Positions 59,960-64,000 of a stretch of 64,000 nt of DNA are shown here, in pieces; the first letter of the stretch is position 1, and each line of letters starts with the position of its first letter. The position numbers and the translations under genes are program-made. The notes under the pieces were generated by a model. It saw nothing but the letters and a program-made list of their open reading frames with translations, ran no database searches and was not told the DNA's origin. Origin of the DNA: Nymphaea colorata (Eukaryota > Streptophyta > Magnoliopsida > Nymphaeales > Nymphaeaceae); contig NC_045141.1 in NCBI RefSeq assembly GCF_008831285.2, positions 26,277,315 through 26,341,314 of the forward strand, in the 5' to 3' direction.

Positions 59960-62792
59960 CACAGTTTGAGTAATATATTTCCATTCTATTTGTCCGCACG
60001 AGGTTGTCGTTTAAAGGCTTGATCTAGCACGTCTGACCAGCACAGGTTTGTTCGCTCTCTCAACCTGGATCTCTGCTGGATTAGAATGGCAATTTTGTTG
60101 GATGAAGGACCTTTTTTTGAAAAGTACATGGAGACGATGATTCACCTAATTGAAGTATAAGCAGGGTATTGGCGCTGCAGCAGAAAGGTAAAATCCAATT
60201 CATGACATCGAAAGTTGGGAAAGAGAGTGCAGATTTTAAAGGAATGCATTTAACACTTGTGTCTCAAGGGGTGTATCGGGTGTAAAGGCGATTCATATTG
60301 AAGGGGTTCCAGGTTGGAATCTTGAGGGAGGGCTGTCATGGTTCGATGTATTATTTTCCAAATTGTAAATGGTGGCAAAAGCGCAACAATTGAATTGACT
60401 GTAGGTCCACCCAAGCAATCTTAAAGCAAAAGGGTATGTTGAAGGCGCTTTTAATCTTAGAAGCATAAACTTTGAGGGTTTTATGCTTAAGCTGGTTTCC
60501 CAAAATACAAGTGCTACAAAGATGTTTGTAAATTTGGACACCTGTACCCAGAACATTGGGTTGATTTCGTCTCTTTCCTGTCATATCGTCGATGCATTAA
60601 GGAGCACATTCAACTTGGTGGCAAGTGACGACCAACCTTGGGTTGGTCTGATCAGTTTGCTGACATCAATGAGATGGTAGGCCCTGCCCACTCTGTAGAC
60701 TGCCGATGGCCTGTCCTTATCACCTATTAGTTGGTATTCTCTTTATTTATGTCTTCGATGTAGCACCGAATGATTCCTAGTTCTTCGAAATGCATCTGCA
60801 GGGAGGTGGTTTCTTCAATACGCTTGCTAAAAAATGGGTAGCAATCTTGCCGACGAGGCCCCAATGAGAGTAGCGTACCTGGCTGATGCCATCTTAACAG
60901 GAACATAAGAGAGGCCTGTATAAAATAATGAACTTCATCAGGTCTTGTCATAGCAGAATCCTTTGTCAGCAGCGCCTTGGCAACAGATGCTGCTCGCCAC
61001 TTTCACTAAGCATGATTGGCCAAGGTTTAGCAAAAAGATTCTTGTAAGCTATAATGAAGTATCAAAACGTCGGTCATATCCACGCTACCCAAAGAAGTAG
61101 CGGGAAGCACCTTCCTGTGTGTACTTGTTCCCTGATGGCCAACAAGAGCTCCTTCATTCACCTAGCTATGAGTTTAGATTTAAGATTTTCGAATTGAAAA
61201 AGGTCAAGAGTTCAACACCGAGCTGCCATAATATGATGGGTGGGCGTCGAACCATGGCTTTCTTATCCAAGGAAAATTGAAGTTCACATGACGTTGGTTC
61301 AAGTTTATATGTGATATAGATCAAAATGCATGATAACGAGCACTGATGATACAAACTAAGCTAGCAAACAATAATTACAGAATATATGATAGTCGCCACC
61401 GGCATAAGAATCCAAAGAAGGCTCTAATCCACCACCAGCCACACTAAGGATATACTAAACCATTTGGAAACTTCTTCATCGAATATGGATGCTATCTTGG
61501 TAAACCATTTATGAATATGGATGCTATCTTGGTAAACCATTTATGAATATGGATGCTATCGTGGTAAACCATTTAGGAACCTTTTCATTGGATGTGGATG
61601 CCGGAGCCAGACATTTTTGGCTGACAGACTAAGGCATCGTGGCTAAAATTTTAGACCCTTAATTTTTTTTCCCTTCAAATGCATAGGTAATTTCTCAATC
61701 TTTTAGATGTTAAAATAATAAGTTCATAAAGACAATTTTATTGGTTAGACAAGTCCGAACCAAGAAGACATAAACATCAGAGCTTATGCTGGTTAGGTCC
61801 AAATTCAGTTTTTAAAAATAGGGCTCTAATCCGAGTCCAAAATCTGAATCTGCTGCTTACGCTCTATCCTGGTAGAGCGTGAATGCAACCAGAATCTGAG
61901 CGTCTACCTCCCTCCAACAGATCATGCTAGTTCATGAGACAGTAAAGCCGTTACTTCACGCTCGTCGAATCCTAGAATGGCAGTGAATAGGAAGGATCAA
62001 CATAATTGATGGTACATAATAAGTAATTGAATAAAAAGTTGATATTCGTATTATCTATGTAGACAATGTTTTGTTTGAGAGTTGAGACTTTCTTTATGAG
62101 ATTGTAAGAGTGAATTATTAATTTAATATTTTTTATTTTATTATCCTTTTTAATTTTTTAAAATATAAAATTCATCATGTCGTCATATCCTGAAATTTTG
62201 AAAATTGCCATTGCCGTGTCCGCATAACCATACTCTCGTACCCGTGTGACGTACCCGTGTGACATAGCGTATTATTTATTACACAAACCAAACACATTAC
62301 TGAAATCACGAACTTTCCACAAGAGAGAGAGAGAGATGTGGGATCAAGGAGGTGTAGATCCTCAGACATCTAAACGAGTTGAAACAAAGGCATCATACAC
62401 TAATTGATTTGACAATGAACCACTGTCCCAAATTTGGTCGGTCAAGTGACAATTACCACATAAGTCCTCCTTTTAAAAGCCAAATATTTCGCCAATCGCA
62501 AAATGAGATACAAAATGTGAATGATGAACTGCTAAAAGTTTGTGTCATGTGCTTGCTTGAAAGATTGATGGCACCCAGATCATTTGAGGATGGAAGCAAG
62601 GTGACTGCCATCTGAACCATCAGAAAGTTCATCAAGAAGCTCTTTTCACTGACATGTTACCAATTAGTGTCAAGGTGGTCATTATGGTGTATAACTGCAG
62701 AACAACACCTGGAGAAAGAAAAACAGGTCATCCAATGATATGAGACCAAACATACAATCATCACAGAAACTTACTGATAAGGAGGCGCCCAT
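59543..62792. other. Intergenic downstream of TIC110
   Basis: TIC110 3' flank, (AT)n at about 59923-59955, a 32-bp tandem array (61481-61577), a short GCCGGAGCCAGACATTTTT segment near 61599 that recalls the hAT-like ends seen elsewhere, and the presumed 3' untranslated region of the gene ending at 62793. No other gene is supported. Confidence 0.55.
61481..61577. repeat. Three 32-bp tandem repeats
   Basis: Units start at 61481, 61513 and 61545. Each reads GAATATGGATGCTATCTTGG followed by TAAACCATTTAT; the third has G in place of T in the middle and a changed end. High identity between copies suggests recent origin. Confidence 0.9.
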
Positions 62793-62879
62793 TCAAAATC
62801 GCTTCAGGATTTGATGATACTGATCCAAAACTGCCGCTGCGTATCTGTTCATTGTAAAACGATGGGCTTCAGTTGCTTG
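62793..62879 (-). CDS. Probable terminal exon of an unrecognised gene, cut off at the right edge
   Basis: On the minus strand a pyrimidine-rich tract ending GTGTGTTAG precedes an open stretch of 28 codons and TGA in phase 0: QATEAHRFTMNRYAAAVLDQ, then YHQILKRF. The composition (amphipathic, ending Leu-Lys-Arg-Phe) resembles a C-terminal helix; the spacing of RFTMNRYA and VLDQY weakly recalls the end of GT-B glycosyltransferases, but this is only an impression. Upstream exons would lie beyond 62880. A 16-base piece with good splice borders at 63761-63776 is a possible but unproven microexon. A chance ORF is possible. Confidence 0.4.
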   Translation of the reverse strand, partial: QATEAHRFTMNRYAAAVLDQYHQILKRF

Positions 62880-64000
62880 CTAACACACAAAACAGCAATA
62901 ATTCAATGTAGATGAAAGAAATATGCCCAAGCCCAGTTTAGTAGGAGGAAGTAATTTTTGATGAAGCCACACTGGATAAAATAAAGAGCCCATGTCTAAC
63001 CATCTACGACAAACAGACTAGCAGAAAGCATCATATCCAGTGGTCTAGGGCAAGTAAGTTGGTCTAGATCCCACGGCAAGTGAAAAGCTGAACAAAAGTA
63101 GAGGAGGAAAAAAGTAAGCCTGCTGACCCTCAAACAACCCCCAGGACACATGCACACACAGTCATGTCTGAGATCAGTGAGGCCATGCTCAACCAATATT
63201 TATCCCAAGGAGAACTTGTGTGTCACTGTGAGCATTAATCACCCATGAATCATGTTCTTCTTCGTGGGTCAGCATGGTCACATGCCATGCCTGGGCTATA
63301 TGTGGCTCAGTGGCTCCTATGGTTAGATTCATGTTCGTATGGGGAAATTTTGGTAAGCTAATACAACGTCATTCCCAAGCACACCTGTCTGTCAATTAAT
63401 TGAACGATCTTTTTACAAGGTCAGCAATATCTAACAAGTATTACAACAAAGAGAACCTCCTTAAAAGCATCACATCCAAAAATAATCTGGTGAATTAATT
63501 ATTGCAAGTGCAACAGCCAGAATGGAAAGATCCGACGCACTCCTGCGGATATTTTTATTGATCCACAGGAAGAATAATGTCAAACCTTGACCAATGTCGA
63601 ATAGGCCCTTTCAGGCAGGCACAACTGATCCACGGGTTTGTGGTTACCTCTGAGCAAAGGGGCTTGAGTTCCAGAACTCCTACGTTTCTAACCATGAGAG
63701 AACTTGGCTTGGGCTATGAAAACCTATAAGATGATGTAAAACCAAGCCGATTGGACTTACCAACATGTACCATGTGCTGGAAGGACGGAAAGCATATTAA
63801 TACTATGAGTGGATTCCTAATCTATATTTTCATAGATTCCTAATCTATATTCTCTATTGGTTATCCTTCACCGAGTCATACGGGCGAAGGTGAGTGGCTA
63901 ACTTTATTTGGTATCTACCCCTGACAGGGAAGGAGTTTCCCTATTTAATTTCCTTTTGGATCAGCATAAACAAGAAAAGCAACGTCAGGAATCAGTCCAG
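62880..64000. other. Right end of window, no firm feature
   Basis: If the terminal exon at 62793-62879 is real, this is intron. Near the end GATTCCTAATCTATATT occurs twice, four bases apart (63813-63850). The stretch 63590-63730 is GC-richer and might be repeat DNA. No exon was confirmed. Confidence 0.4.

Noticed and set aside
61481-61577. Regular repeats considered as a CRISPR-like array
   Set aside because: The units are directly tandem without unique spacers and the genome is a plant's.
62453-62640. Minus-strand reading ELLDELSDGSDGSHLASILK before a stop, considered as a terminal exon
   Set aside because: No convincing acceptor precedes it (an in-frame TGA lies just upstream), and the exon at 62793-62879 has better borders.
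62775-62844. 70-base minus-strand exon with AG and GTAAGT borders, reading IRSGSFGSVSSNPEAILNG
   Set aside because: It overlaps the terminal-exon model 62793-62879 in another frame. Both cannot hold, and the terminal-exon model has the longer pyrimidine tract and a natural stop. It remains an alternative.

Overview
This window is nuclear DNA of a flowering plant. The evidence is multi-exon genes with canonical GT/AG introns, plant-only gene families (DREB/ERF factor, beta-expansin, TIC110, peroxisomal ACX1), an AT-rich background with many (AT)n and (CT/GA)n microsatellites, a plant L1-type LINE and several small hAT-like elements. I cannot name the species; nothing looks like grass DNA.

Layout. 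1-2642: intergenic. 2643-3476 (-): single-exon DREB-type AP2/ERF transcription factor. 3650-10448: about 6.8 kb without a convincing gene; two weak orphan exon candidates lie near 8.4-9.0 kb. 10461-16260 (-): near full-length, inactivated L1-type LINE flanked by a 12-bp target-site duplication. 16440-19418: intergenic, with a 349-bp nonautonomous element and a second one ending in a 23-base C run. 19419-21270 (-): two-exon Golgi-type O-fucosyltransferase family gene. 23658-26412 (-): four-exon beta-expansin. 26.5-28.7 kb: intergenic with long (AT)n tracts. 28773-41280 (-): 14-exon acyl-CoA oxidase 1; its introns hold a 1,085-bp TIR element and a 150-bp hAT MITE. 41.3-45.8 kb: intergenic with another hAT MITE. 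45888-49702 (+): four-exon histidine-phosphatase (phosphoglycerate-mutase-like) gene. 51271-59542 (+): 15-exon TIC110. 59.5-64 kb: mostly intergenic, with a probable terminal exon of an unrecognised minus-strand gene that would continue past the right edge.

The exon-intron structures of the five spliced genes were worked out by hand. In each, all phases join and the total is a multiple of three: ACX1 664 aa, TIC110 1,008 aa, O-fucosyltransferase 513 aa, beta-expansin 279 aa, histidine phosphatase 264 aa. All five, and the ERF gene, look intact. The genes do not form a pathway: they are independently transcribed neighbours acting in the nucleus (ERF), Golgi (O-fucosyltransferase), cell wall (expansin), peroxisome (ACX1), an undetermined site (phosphatase) and chloroplast envelope (TIC110).

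I did not find a new biological system. The most informative non-gene signals are four to five small TIR elements, four of them with visible or partly visible 8-bp target duplications and three apparently from one family, plus the LINE with a clear target duplication but no poly(A) tail.
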